64,000 nt of DNA from PMG-095 sp049324695 (GTDB lineage: Bacteria > Myxococcota_A > Polyangia > Polyangiales > Polyangiaceae): contig JBMOMJ010000002.1 in the NCBI GenBank assembly GCA_049324695.1, forward strand, positions 124,001 to 188,000, given 5' to 3'. Made by a program: the position numbers and the translations under genes. This document shows positions 16,808-25,735 of the stretch, in pieces. Numbering within the stretch: the first letter of the stretch is position 1; each line of letters opens with the position of its first letter. Below the pieces are notes generated by a model that was not told where the DNA came from, made no database searches, and saw only the letters and a list, made by a program, of their open reading frames with translations.

Positions 16808-18229
16808 ATGGCCCACCAACAACAGCGCTACAGAGTTATCGAGAAGATCGCTTCCGGAGGCATGGCGGAGGTATTTCGGGCGGAGAGCGCCGGGCTCGAA
16901 GGCTTCAAGAAGACGGTCGCCATCAAGCGCGTGCTGCCGCACCTCGCGGAGAAGAAGCAGTTCATCGGTATGTTCTTGGACGAGGCGCGTCTGTCGGCGC
17001 ACCTGTCTCACTCGAACTGCGTTCAGGTGTTCGACATCGGCGTCGGCGACAACACGTTCTTCATCGTGATGGAGTACGTGGACGGCTCCGATCTGAAGGG
17101 GGTGATCGAGCATCGCCGCAAGCTGGGGCAACCCTTCCCCATCGAGGAAGCATGCCTGGTGTGCGTGCGCATTTGTGAAGGGCTCTCGTACGCGCACGAG
17201 CTGATCGATAGCCGCGGGCAGTCGATGCACATCGTGCACCGCGACATGTCGCCACCAAACGTGCTGATCACGCGACACGGCGAAGTCAAAATCGTGGATT
17301 TTGGTCTAGCGAAGGCGAACAGTCAGCTCGAAAAGAGCGAACCCGGCATCATCAAGGGCAAGTTCAGCTATCTCTCGCCGGAAGCAGCGCAGGGTCTGCC
17401 TGTGGATGCGAAGACAGACATCTTCGCGGTGGGCATCATCTTGTGGGAGCTCCTGGCCGGGCGTCGCTTGTTCTTGGGCGAAACGGATCTCGAGACGGTG
17501 CGCATGGTGCAGCAAGCGCGCGTGCCGTCGGTGCGCCAATTCAACCCGCGCGTCTCGGCCGAGCTCGAATCGGTGTTGCTGAAGAGCCTCGCGGGTGATC
17601 CTGCGCAGCGGTATCAAACGGCGCGCGACTTCGGGAAGGATCTGAATCGCATTCTGTTTCACCAAAACCGCGACGTCTCGAGCTTCGACATTGCGCAATT
17701 GGTGTTGCCGATCTGGCGCGAGCGCACCGAAAAGAAAAAGCAACGCGTCGATCGCGGCTCGATCATCGGCTCGCTCATCGACGAGGCTCTGTTCGAGTTC
17801 ACGTCGCTCGATGAAGGCGAGCGCAAGTCGCAGGTCTCGATGGTGGGCGCATCCCCACTCAGTCTGGGCAACTTCGAGAACGTTCAGAACTGGGCGGATG
17901 ATCTCGGGCTATCGTTGAAGGAAGATGCGCGCGTGCCCGAGTCAGTGGAAGTCGGCAACCTCGCATCACTGGAAGACGACCCCATCTCGGGGAACATGCC
18001 GCACGCCGGCAATCCACCTCCGCCACCGGTAATTCGAGCCGCAACACCGGTCGTGCCGCAAGTTCAAGCTCCTCTGCAAGCAGTCCCACCGCCCACGCCG
18101 GTGGTGCCCGTAGACGTACCGTTGCCGCCCAAGAAGAGCGGCAACGGCGCGCTCATCGCGATCCTACTCGTCGCGATCCTGCTGCTGGTCGGCGCCGTAG
18201 CGTATTTCCGCGGCGTGATCCCGCACTAG
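16808..18229 (+). CDS. Membrane-anchored Ser/Thr protein kinase
   Basis: The 473-residue kinase has IASGGMAEVFRA (Gly loop, 14-25), VAIK with Lys40, catalytic HRDMSPPN (144-151) with Asp146, VDFGLAK, a KGKFSYLSPEA activation segment and a DIFAVGIILWELL helix. The HRDxSPxN form, with Ser where most kinases have Lys, is common among myxobacterial kinases and usually considered active. A Pro-rich linker (about 395-440) precedes a C-terminal transmembrane helix (ALIAILLVAILLLVGAVAYF, about 447-466) and a very short tail. ATG 16808 follows a GGAGCGG motif. Its last 36 bases are repeated after the N gap. Confidence 0.92.
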   Translation: MAHQQQRYRVIEKIASGGMAEVFRAESAGLEGFKKTVAIKRVLPHLAEKKQFIGMFLDEARLSAHLSHSNCVQVFDIGVGDNTFFIVMEYVDGSDLKGVIEHRRKLGQPFPIEEACLVCVRICEGLSYAHELIDSRGQSMHIVHRDMSPPNVLITRHGEVKIVDFGLAKANSQLEKSEPGIIKGKFSYLSPEAAQGLPVDAKTDIFAVGIILWELLAGRRLFLGETDLETVRMVQQARVPSVRQFNPRVSAELESVLLKSLAGDPAQRYQTARDFGKDLNRILFHQNRDVSSFDIAQLVLPIWRERTEKKKQRVDRGSIIGSLIDEALFEFTSLDEGERKSQVSMVGASPLSLGNFENVQNWADDLGLSLKEDARVPESVEVGNLASLEDDPISGNMPHAGNPPPPPVIRAATPVVPQVQAPLQAVPPPTPVVPVDVPLPPKKSGNGALIAILLVAILLLVGAVAYFRGVIPH

Positions 18230-18547
18230 TTTGTCGGAGGACTTTGTCCTCCGCCCCGCCCGGCGGAGCCGGCTCGGGGCCGCTGTCTTCGGAGGACTCT
18301 GTCCTCCGCCCCGCCCGGCGNNNNNNNNNNNNNNNNNNNNNNNNNNNNNNNNNNNNNNNNNNNNNNNNNNNNNNNNNNNNNNNNNNNNNNNNNNNNNNNN
18401 NNNNNNNNNNNNNNNNNNNNGCCGTAGCGTATTTCCGCGGCGTGATCCCGCACTAGTTTGTCGGAGGACTTTGTCCTCCGCCCCGCCCGGCGGAGCCGGC
18501 TCGGGGCCGCTGTCTTCGGAGGACTCTGTCCTCCGCCCCGCCCGGCG
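18194..18547. other. Scaffold gap (100 N) flanked by an exact 127-base duplication
   Basis: Bases 18194-18320 (end of the kinase gene plus the first terminator repeats) are identical to 18421-18547, on the other side of 100 Ns at 18321-18420. An exact overlap of 127 bases across a default-size gap is what remains when two de Bruijn contigs sharing one 127-mer are scaffolded without being merged. The duplication is therefore best read as an assembly artefact, and the true sequence may simply lack the gap and one copy, or may contain more copies of the local 55-base repeat. Confidence 0.85.
18235..18308 (+). terminator. Tandem hairpins after the kinase gene
   Basis: Two perfect hairpins, CGGAGGACTTTGTCCTCCG at 18235-18253 and CGGAGGACTCTGTCCTCCG at 18290-18308, have 8-base stems with 3-base loops and recur with a 55-base spacing. 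Between them is a second GC-rich inverted sequence. They start 6 bases after the kinase stop and repeat again beyond the N gap (18462 onward). No U-tract follows, so they may act as a bidirectional or Rho-assisted terminator, or are intergenic repeats. Confidence 0.55.
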
Positions 18548-18573
18548 AAGCCGGCTCGGGGCCCCACCTCCTG

Positions 18574-18597
18574 CCTTCGGGGCCCCAACCCCGAAGG
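18574..18597 (-). terminator. Hairpin downstream of infC
   Basis: CCTTCGGGG (18574-18582) pairs with CCCCGAAGG (18589-18597) across a 6-base loop, a perfect 9-base GC-rich stem about 35 bases beyond the infC stop on the minus strand. It is a plausible terminator for the thrS-infC transcript, without a clear U-tract. Confidence 0.5.
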
Positions 18598-18630
18598 GTT
18601 TCACATTGCGCACACAGGGCTGGGCCGCGT

Positions 18631-19332
18631 TCAGCTCTCGTCTTCGTCCTCGTCTTCGTCGTCGTCATCATCATCCAAATCCGAATCGTCCTCTTCGGGC
18701 TCCTCGGGTTCGGGCACATGATGACCCTGCGCCTGAAGACGCTCGCGCTCGAGGCGCGCCGACTGTAGGCGTTGGAACACGATGGGCTTGGGCGCGACCA
18801 GAATTGCCATGGTGCGCGCTTCCATCGTCGGACGTTGCTCGACGTTGGCGATGTCTTCGATTTTTCCGAGGATGAAGGTGAGCTGCATTTGCGCGCGCTC
18901 AGGGTGAGTGATTTCGCGGCCGCGGAAGCGACACGTGACCTTCACCTTGTTGCCCGCTTCGATGAAGCGCCGAATCGCGCGCACCTTCACGTCGAGATCG
19001 TGATCGTCCGTCTTGGGACGGATTTTGATCTCCTTCACCTCGACGACGGTTTGCTTCTTCTTGGCTTCGCGCGCCTTCTTCTTTTCCTCGTACTTGAACT
19101 TGCCAAAATCCAGGATCTTGCAGACCGGCGGCATCGCCTTCGGGTTCACCTCGACGAGATCGAGGCCGACTTCCTGGGCGCGGCGCAGCGCCGCCTCCGT
19201 AGACAGCACCCCTAGGTTGCTCCCGTCCTCGGCGACCACGCGCACTTCCGGCACGCGGATCCTGTGGTTGACGCGGATCTGGGGTCCGCGCGTATCCCGA
19301 CTAAAGCGTCGGCCTCCACCACTCATTGCCAT
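18631..19332 (-). CDS. infC: Translation initiation factor IF-3 with acidic C-terminal extension
   Basis: IF-3 binds the 30S subunit and checks start-codon pairing. The 233-residue product has the N-domain (IRVPEVRVVAEDGSNLGVLS, then EALRRAQEVGLDLVEVNP), the Lys-rich linker (KYEEKKKAREAKKKQ) and the C-domain (VKEIKIRPKTDDHDLDVK, VTCRFRGREITHPE). After the usual end near residue 185 it continues with a 45-residue tail ending in an almost pure Asp/Glu run (DDDDDDEDEDEDES). IF-3 of Myxococcus xanthus (dsg) is known to carry a C-terminal extension needed for development. The gene starts 20 bases after thrS and is probably co-transcribed. Confidence 0.95.
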   Translation of the reverse strand: MAMSGGGRRFSRDTRGPQIRVNHRIRVPEVRVVAEDGSNLGVLSTEAALRRAQEVGLDLVEVNPKAMPPVCKILDFGKFKYEEKKKAREAKKKQTVVEVKEIKIRPKTDDHDLDVKVRAIRRFIEAGNKVKVTCRFRGREITHPERAQMQLTFILGKIEDIANVEQRPTMEARTMAILVAPKPIVFQRLQSARLERERLQAQGHHVPEPEEPEEDDSDLDDDDDDEDEDEDES

Positions 19333-19352
19333 TTACGGTTCACGAGCTCCCT

Positions 19353-21308
19353 TCACAGCCTTGAATACGCCAACTTGGGCGGCTTCGACTCCTCGATCAG
19401 GCGCGCCCGAAAATCGGCCACGCTGAGCTTTCCGAGCTCGCCCGCGTCGCGGGAGCGTACGCTGAGCTGCTCGTTGGCGGCTTCGTCATCACCGATGACG
19501 ACGATGTACGGATGCCGCATCATGCGCGCCGTACGGATCTTGGCGCCGAGCTTGTCGGCGCTGGCGTCGACGATGACGCGTAGACCCGCGGCGTGGAAAT
19601 CTTTGCGAATGCGCTCGGCGTACTCCGCCTGGCGCTCGCTCACGGTAACGAGAATCGCCTGTTCGGGCGCGAGCCAGGTCGGGAACTTGCCGGCGACGTG
19701 CTCGATGTAAATCCCGAAAAAGCGCTCGAGCGATCCGAAGATGGCTCGATGCAGCATGACCGGCGTGTGCGCCGAGCCGTCGTTGCCGATGAACTCGAGC
19801 TCGAAGCGCTGCGGCATCGCGTAGTCGAGCTGAATGGTGCCGAGCTGCCAGGAGCGCTTCAGCGCGTCGGTTACGTGGAACTCGAGCTTCGGACCGTAGA
19901 ACGCACCTTCACCAGCGAGCTTCTCGAAGGGCACGTTCGATTGCAGCAGCGCGCGCTCGAGAGCTGCCTCCGAACGGTCCCAGAGCGCGTCGTCGCCGAG
20001 ACGCTTCTCCGGACGCAAAGCGAGCTTCACGTTGACGTTCTCGAAACCGAACGCCTTGTACACTCCGAACAGCAACTGATTGAACGCCGCAATCTCCGCC
20101 TCGAGCTGATCCGGCGTACAGAAGATGTGCGCGTCGTCCTGGCAGAAGCTCCGCACGCGCGCGAGGCCATGCAACACACCGGCCCGCTCGTAACGATGCA
20201 AGCGCCCGAAGTCCGCAACACGCCAGGGCAGCTCGCGGTAGCTCCGCTTACGTTGGCCGAACATCAAGCAGTGGCCCGGGCAGTTCATCGGCTTCTGCGC
20301 GGCCCACTCGAACTCCTTCTTGCCGAACTTCACGGCGTCGAGCGCCTCGGCGGTGACGTCGAGGTAAATATTCTCGATGAAGTTCTCGAGATGACCGCTG
20401 GTCGCGAACAGCCGCTTGTCGAAGATCTGCGGCGTGATGACTTCTTCGTAACCGGTGTCGAAGTAGAGCGAGCGAATGTAGCCGACGAGCCCGTTGTAGA
20501 CGTGTGCACCGCGCGGCAAAAAGAAGGGCATGCCGGGCGCGTACTCGTGGAACATGAAGAGCTCGAGCTCTTTGCCGAGCTTGCGATGGTCACGCTGCTT
20601 GGCTTCTTCGAGCATCTTCAAATGCTCGGCGAGCTCCGCCTCGGACGTGAACGCGGTGCCGTACACGCGCTGCAACATCGGGTTGCGCTCGTCGCCGCGC
20701 CAATAAGCACCCGCGACGCTGGTGAGCTTCACCGCGCCGATGAAGCCAGTGTTCGGCACGTGCGGGCCGCGGCACACATCCACCCAAGTGCCTTCGGGGC
20801 GTCCAGGGCTGCCGTGACGATAGAGTGAAATCGCGTCGCCAGCTGGAATCGCTTCGATCAGCTCCAGCTTGTACTTCTCGCCCATGGAGCGAAACAGCTC
20901 CTCGGCACCCTGGCGGCTGACTTCCTCGCGATAAAAGGCTTTCTTGGCCTTGATGATGCGACGCATCTCGGCCTCGATCGCCTGCAAGTCCTTGTCCGTG
21001 AACGGACCATCGGGGCGATCGAAATCGTAGTAGAAACCCGACTCGATGGCAGGACCGATGGTTACCTGCGTGCCGGGAAACAGCCGCTGCACAGCATCGG
21101 CCATGACGTGTGCTGCCGAGTGCCGGATCACTTCCAACGCCTGCGGGTCGCCGAGGCGAATCAGTACGAGCTGAGCGCTCTCATCAACCGGCGTGTGCAG
21201 GTCGACCAAGCGGTCACCGATCTTGACGGCAACAACGTCGTCGCTGAACTGACCGCGTTCCCGCAGCAGCTCGCCCGACGTGCGGCGAACGGCCTGAGGC
21301 GAGGTCAT
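19353..21308 (-). CDS. thrS: Threonine--tRNA ligase
   Basis: ThrRS charges tRNA-Thr and has an editing domain. From ATG 21308 the product is 651 residues, the normal length: N-terminal TGS domain (VVAVKIGDRLVDLHTPVDES), the editing domain with HSAAHVMADAVQRLFP and VCRGPHVPNTG, the class II catalytic core (MNCPGHCLMFGQ, RVRSFCQDDAHIFC), and the anticodon-binding domain with YIVVIGDDEAANEQLSVRSR. The frame is open upstream to 21368, but MTSPQAVRRTSG gives a normal N-terminus. infC follows directly, the conserved thrS-infC order. Confidence 0.97.
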   Translation of the reverse strand: MTSPQAVRRTSGELLRERGQFSDDVVAVKIGDRLVDLHTPVDESAQLVLIRLGDPQALEVIRHSAAHVMADAVQRLFPGTQVTIGPAIESGFYYDFDRPDGPFTDKDLQAIEAEMRRIIKAKKAFYREEVSRQGAEELFRSMGEKYKLELIEAIPAGDAISLYRHGSPGRPEGTWVDVCRGPHVPNTGFIGAVKLTSVAGAYWRGDERNPMLQRVYGTAFTSEAELAEHLKMLEEAKQRDHRKLGKELELFMFHEYAPGMPFFLPRGAHVYNGLVGYIRSLYFDTGYEEVITPQIFDKRLFATSGHLENFIENIYLDVTAEALDAVKFGKKEFEWAAQKPMNCPGHCLMFGQRKRSYRELPWRVADFGRLHRYERAGVLHGLARVRSFCQDDAHIFCTPDQLEAEIAAFNQLLFGVYKAFGFENVNVKLALRPEKRLGDDALWDRSEAALERALLQSNVPFEKLAGEGAFYGPKLEFHVTDALKRSWQLGTIQLDYAMPQRFELEFIGNDGSAHTPVMLHRAIFGSLERFFGIYIEHVAGKFPTWLAPEQAILVTVSERQAEYAERIRKDFHAAGLRVIVDASADKLGAKIRTARMMRHPYIVVIGDDEAANEQLSVRSRDAGELGKLSVADFRARLIEESKPPKLAYSRL

Positions 21309-21390
21309 GCGGACAACGTTGCCGTGCGCTGGAAAACCGCGGCAAAGAGCAGCGGGGTCGCGACGCAACGGACACTTCGGCGCGACGGAG

Positions 21391-21462
<72 letters not shown>

Positions 21463-21686
21463 TCGAATCGGCGGTGATTCCGCCAAACAGCTTCCCGAGG
21501 TGGGACGACAGGGCCGCTTGAGTACAACCCGGACCGGGGGCTGTCAAGCGCACACGGCGCGATGACACGCGAAACATGGCCCCGCGTTGGCTTGCGCACC
21601 CGGGGGTTTCTCGCTATAGCCCGGCCCTCTCGCGGACGGGCCAGGGAGCCTACGCCCGAGGGGTCCTCTCAAAGGAGTCTCGCCGC

Positions 21687-22133
21687 GTGTCGCTCGCAGC
21701 CTCTGTCCCCGGCTTGGGGGAGCTTTCCGTCTTTGCTCAACCGCGAACAGTGATGTTCTCTGCATTCCAGAGCGTGCCGCCGCGCCCGGAAGCAGGAACG
21801 GCTCAACCCGCTCCCGCACCGAGCGGTTCACCCGCGCCGCATCCAGGCGGCTTCGCGGAGAGCATCCTGCCCATGTTGCTGATGGTGGGACCGGTGCTGA
21901 TCCTGCTCTTCTTCACCAGCCGCTCGCAGCAGAAGAAACAGGCGGCGACTCTCGCCAGCCTCAAAAAAGGCGATCGCGTGATCACTCAAGGTGGTTTGGC
22001 GGGGCGCCTCGTCGAACTGGGAGATCGCTTCGCGAAGATCGAAATCTCTCCGGGCGTCAAAGTCGACGTCCTGAAATCTCATATCCTCGGTCCTGATTCG
22101 GCGGAAACTCAGGCCGCCGCCGAGAAGAAGTAA
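21687..22133 (+). CDS. yajC: Preprotein translocase subunit YajC
   Basis: YajC is the small accessory membrane subunit of SecDF. The core is FAESILPMLLMVGPVLILLF (transmembrane, about residues 57-76) followed by RSQQKKQAATLASLKKGDRV and TQGGLAGRLVELGDRFAKIE, the conserved YajC cytoplasmic domain. The GTG at 21687 is chosen because AAAGGAG (21671-21677) lies 9 bases upstream, giving 148 residues with an unusually long Pro/Ser-rich N-terminus; the ATG at 21753 (126 residues) is the alternative. secD follows 11-17 bases downstream. Confidence 0.93.
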   Translation: MSLAASVPGLGELSVFAQPRTVMFSAFQSVPPRPEAGTAQPAPAPSGSPAPHPGGFAESILPMLLMVGPVLILLFFTSRSQQKKQAATLASLKKGDRVITQGGLAGRLVELGDRFAKIEISPGVKVDVLKSHILGPDSAETQAAAEKK

Positions 22134-22144
22134 ACCTTCCGGGA

Positions 22145-24268
22145 GTGAACGTGGCCCCTCACGTCGTTCTGACAGTCGTGTTCGGAGCCCTGAGTGGGCT
22201 CATGTTGGTGCTGGCTGCTGCACAGCGTTCCAAGCGCCTTCTTCACCTGGCCGCCGGCGTGCTGTTCGGTAGCGCTGCGGCAGCTGCGTGGGTGAACGGC
22301 TTCTGGCCAATGGTGCTGCTCGGCCTGATCGGCGCCTGGACCGCCTTCGTCGCAACCGAGATCATCGACGCGAGCTGGCGCCTGCGCGCTGGTCTCACCG
22401 GCTCGGTGCTCGCGCTCGCGTTCTTGGTGTTGTGGCCCACCTTGTCGGACGCTTCGGGCGGCAAAGTGCCGTGCCCGGCGTACATCAAGGAACAGGTCAG
22501 CCCGCGCCTCGTAGCGGGGCTCGATCTGCGCGGCGGCTTGCGGCTCGTCTACACGGTGGACGTCGACGAGGCCATCAAGGACAAGCGCGATCACTACTAC
22601 GAGGACATGCGCCTCGAGCTCTCGAAGCTGCTCGGGCTGCACAAGGGCGACGAGCTGCCGTCCGAGGAAACCTACAAGAAGCTGCGTGACAAGGTGGATC
22701 TGGAAGCGCCGCGTCACCCTGCGAACGGCATCCGCCTGCGCGTGAAGGAAGGCACCGATCCTGCCAAGATCGACGACCGCTTCCTCGAGCGTTTCCGCGC
22801 CGAGCTGTCGTACGTGCGCAGCGCTGACTCGCGTAGCTACGACTTCCAAATCCGCACCACCGTCGAGAGCCAAATCCGCGAACGCGCAGTCAGCCAGGCG
22901 CGCGAGATCATTCACCGTCGCGTCGACGAGCTCGGCCTGCGTGAAGCTGCGATCTCGACGCGCGACGAAGACATCATCATCGAGGTCCCCGGCTCGGACG
23001 AGAAGAGCTTCGCGAACATTCGCGAGATCATCAGCCAAACGGCGCGTCTCGAGTTCAAGCTGCTCGACGACGACAACGACTTCTTCGGGCAGATCCGCTC
23101 CGAGGTGCTCGCCAAGCCCGAGACATTGCCGGAAGGGCTAGAGTTCTTTGGTGAGTCGGCGCCGGTCGGTAGGAACGCCGAAGGCGAGGCGATGACTCGC
23201 CAGATCACTTACGCCTATCTCAAGAAGCTGCCCAAGGAGACCATTCAGCAAACGCTGCAGCGCTTCCGGGAATGGGTGGCGACGTTGCCGGTGCCCCCCG
23301 ATCGCGAGATTGGTTACGAGGTCGACTACCGCACGGTCGACGAGGTTACTGGCAAGCAAGAAGAAGCCGGCTACCGCACCTTCTTGCTCAAGAGCCGCGC
23401 CGAGATCACCGGCGACATGATCCGTGACGCCTCGGCGACCCCGGATCAATCGCAAAGCAGCTTGGGTGGCTGGCACGTGCAGCTCACCTTTACGGATCAA
23501 GGCGGCAAGGCTTTCGAGGTGATCACCGGCGCCAACATCAAGCGCCGCTTCGCCATCATCTTGGACGGCCGCGTGGAAACCGCGCCCGTCATTCAGGGAC
23601 GCATCCCCGGCGGTCACGCTCAGATCACCATGGGCGCGAGCGACCCGGAAATTCAGCTGCGCGACGCACGCAAGCTCGAGCTGGTGTTGCGCTCCGGCGC
23701 GCTGCCCGCTCCGATTTCTCCGTCGAACGAGCAACGCATTGGTCCCACGTTGGGCCGCGATGCCATCGAGCTCGGCGTGCAGGGCGCCATCGGCGGCAGC
23801 GTGCTCGTGCTCATCTTCATGCTCATCTACTACCAGCGCGCAGGCCTCATCGCCGACGTCGCGGTGGTCCTGAACCTGTTCCTGCAACTGGCGATTTTGG
23901 CGGCTTTCGGCGCGTCGATGACGTTGCCGGGCATCGGTGGTCTCGCGCTCACCGTTGGTATGGCGGTGGATAGCAACGTGCTCATCAACGAGCGCATCCG
24001 AGAGGAAATGGCGCTGGGCAAGAGCGCGCGCGCAGCTGTCGACATCGGTTACCGCCGCGCTTTCAGCGCCATCGTGGACGGCCATATCACCACCGTCATC
24101 GCCGGCGTCGTGTTGGCTCAGTACGGTACTGGGCCTCTCAAGGGCTTCGCCGTCACGCTGATCGTCGGCATCGTCTGCAACATCTTCACGGGCGTCATCG
24201 TCACGCGCCTCTTCTTCGAAGCGTGGATCCGATTCCTCGGTCGCCAGGGCCGCCTGGACATGGGCTGA
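22145..24268 (+). CDS. secD: Protein translocase subunit SecD
   Basis: SecD uses the proton gradient to pull exported proteins into the periplasm. The 707-residue product shows three hydrophobic helices at the N-terminus rather than the usual one, then LVAGLDLRGGLRLVYTVDVD (conserved SecD motif), the large periplasmic P1 head (about 130-520), and the RND-type membrane half containing GVQGAIGGSVLVLIFMLIYY and TLPGIGGLALTVGMAVDSNV followed by LINERIREE. GTG at 22145 or 22151 starts it; CGGGAG (22140-22145) is better spaced for 22151. It sits between yajC and secF. Confidence 0.96.
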   Translation: MNVAPHVVLTVVFGALSGLMLVLAAAQRSKRLLHLAAGVLFGSAAAAAWVNGFWPMVLLGLIGAWTAFVATEIIDASWRLRAGLTGSVLALAFLVLWPTLSDASGGKVPCPAYIKEQVSPRLVAGLDLRGGLRLVYTVDVDEAIKDKRDHYYEDMRLELSKLLGLHKGDELPSEETYKKLRDKVDLEAPRHPANGIRLRVKEGTDPAKIDDRFLERFRAELSYVRSADSRSYDFQIRTTVESQIRERAVSQAREIIHRRVDELGLREAAISTRDEDIIIEVPGSDEKSFANIREIISQTARLEFKLLDDDNDFFGQIRSEVLAKPETLPEGLEFFGESAPVGRNAEGEAMTRQITYAYLKKLPKETIQQTLQRFREWVATLPVPPDREIGYEVDYRTVDEVTGKQEEAGYRTFLLKSRAEITGDMIRDASATPDQSQSSLGGWHVQLTFTDQGGKAFEVITGANIKRRFAIILDGRVETAPVIQGRIPGGHAQITMGASDPEIQLRDARKLELVLRSGALPAPISPSNEQRIGPTLGRDAIELGVQGAIGGSVLVLIFMLIYYQRAGLIADVAVVLNLFLQLAILAAFGASMTLPGIGGLALTVGMAVDSNVLINERIREEMALGKSARAAVDIGYRRAFSAIVDGHITTVIAGVVLAQYGTGPLKGFAVTLIVGIVCNIFTGVIVTRLFFEAWIRFLGRQGRLDMG

Positions 24269-24300
24269 GAAGCCGAAGACCCCACACAGCGGGATAGTTC

Positions 24301-25533
24301 ATGCATCTCTTCGCCAATCACAAGGTCTACGACTTCATGAAGGTGCGGCGATACTTCATCGCCTTCAGCATCCTTCTCACTGTCGGCTCGTTCTTCCTCA
24401 TCCTCGACAAGGTGCCGGGGATACACCCGAAGTTCGGCACCGACTTCAAGGGCGGCACCGAAATCGAAGTCGCGTTCAAATCGGAAGTCAGCGCTGGCGA
24501 GGTGCGTAAGGCCGTCGAGGCTGCCGGCTTCTCCACGCCGGACGTCGTGAAGGTCGAGGACGGCAAGCAGAAGAACCACTACTTGATCCGTGTTCAGGAA
24601 GTGTCGACGCTCTCACAAGCGACTCAGGCTTCCATCGAGCGTGCACTCTGCCTCACGCCGGGCCTCCCGGAGAGTGAATGCTCGCCAGGTCACCGAGCGA
24701 CCGAAGTGAAGTTCAGTCCTGGTGGCGACAAGGTCACCGCGCGCTTCCGCGAGGCGCCAGATCTGGAGTGGATTCGCACGCGCTTGGGTGAGGTGAAGGC
24801 GATCCGGTTGCGTCCCGGGGCGAACAACCCCTTCGTGCAAAATGCGCGCGATCAGAAGGTCGAGATTCAGCTGCAGAGCAAGGGGGATCAGCTCGTCGCC
24901 GGGCTCAAGACCGCTCTAGGAGCCAAGGCGCCGGATCAGCCGCTGCGCTCGGAGTGGATCGGGCCACGCGCGGGTGCACAGCTCCGCGACAGCGCCGTGA
25001 AGAGCATCGCGATCTCGATCGTGTTCATCATGGCCTACGTGGCGTTCCGCTTCGATCTGCGGTTCGCACCCGGCGGCGTGCTGGCCTTGGTGCACGACGC
25101 GCTCGGCATGGTCGGCATCATGGTTTTGTTGGGTGAGGAGATCAATCTCACCACGGTCGCGTCCGCGCTAACCATCGTGGGCTACTCGGTGAACGACACG
25201 GTGGTCATCTACGACCGCGTGCGCGAGAACTTGGGCAAGCTGCGCGGCGCTAGCTTCCGGCAGCTGATCAACGTGAGTACCTCCGAAATGCTCGGCCGAA
25301 CGTTGCTCACCAACCTTACCGTGCAGATCAGCATTCTCGCCTTCTTCGTGTGGGGCACCGGCACGCTGAAGCACTTCGCACTCTCGCTCACGATCGGCAT
25401 GCTGCTCGGCACGTACTCCTCCATCTACGTTGCGCTTCCGCTCACGGAGTGGCTCGACAGGGTGCTGTTCCAGCGCATGGGCTCGAGCGGCAAAGGTGCC
25501 AACGTTCGCAAGGGCGCCCCCGCCGCCGTTTGA
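24301..25533 (+). CDS. secF: Protein translocase subunit SecF
   Basis: The 410-residue partner of SecD has KFGTDFKGGTEIEVAFKSEV near residue 42 (conserved GxDFxGG), a periplasmic domain, and the membrane half with AISIVFIMAYVAFRFD, GVLALVHDALGMVGIMVLLG and TIVGYSVNDTVVIYDRVREN. The C-terminal tail is basic and cytoplasmic. It follows secD by 32 bases, completing a yajC-secD-secF operon. Confidence 0.97.
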   Translation: MHLFANHKVYDFMKVRRYFIAFSILLTVGSFFLILDKVPGIHPKFGTDFKGGTEIEVAFKSEVSAGEVRKAVEAAGFSTPDVVKVEDGKQKNHYLIRVQEVSTLSQATQASIERALCLTPGLPESECSPGHRATEVKFSPGGDKVTARFREAPDLEWIRTRLGEVKAIRLRPGANNPFVQNARDQKVEIQLQSKGDQLVAGLKTALGAKAPDQPLRSEWIGPRAGAQLRDSAVKSIAISIVFIMAYVAFRFDLRFAPGGVLALVHDALGMVGIMVLLGEEINLTTVASALTIVGYSVNDTVVIYDRVRENLGKLRGASFRQLINVSTSEMLGRTLLTNLTVQISILAFFVWGTGTLKHFALSLTIGMLLGTYSSIYVALPLTEWLDRVLFQRMGSSGKGANVRKGAPAAV

Positions 25534-25735
25534 GCATTCGCGCGTTGTAACTCGCGTGCACCACCCGCAAAGCGAGTTGCGCCGCATCACGCCGAGCACG
25601 TTGCACCAAAGCGCCCCGCACGGAACTGCCTCGCATCGAACGTAACCACACCGAAGTGCCGCACTCTGCTCTCGTCAGGCGCACCTACACGCTGCGAGCG
25701 CTGAGCAGCCGGCCAAGGTTGACACAACGTCAGCC

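Noticed and set aside
18164..18613. Frames translating through the N gap
   Set aside because: They consist of repeated intergenic hairpin sequence and unknown bases; not genes.
19593..20828. A 411-residue plus-strand frame opposite thrS
   Set aside because: It lies wholly inside the well-supported thrS gene; high-GC coding DNA commonly leaves such open antisense frames.
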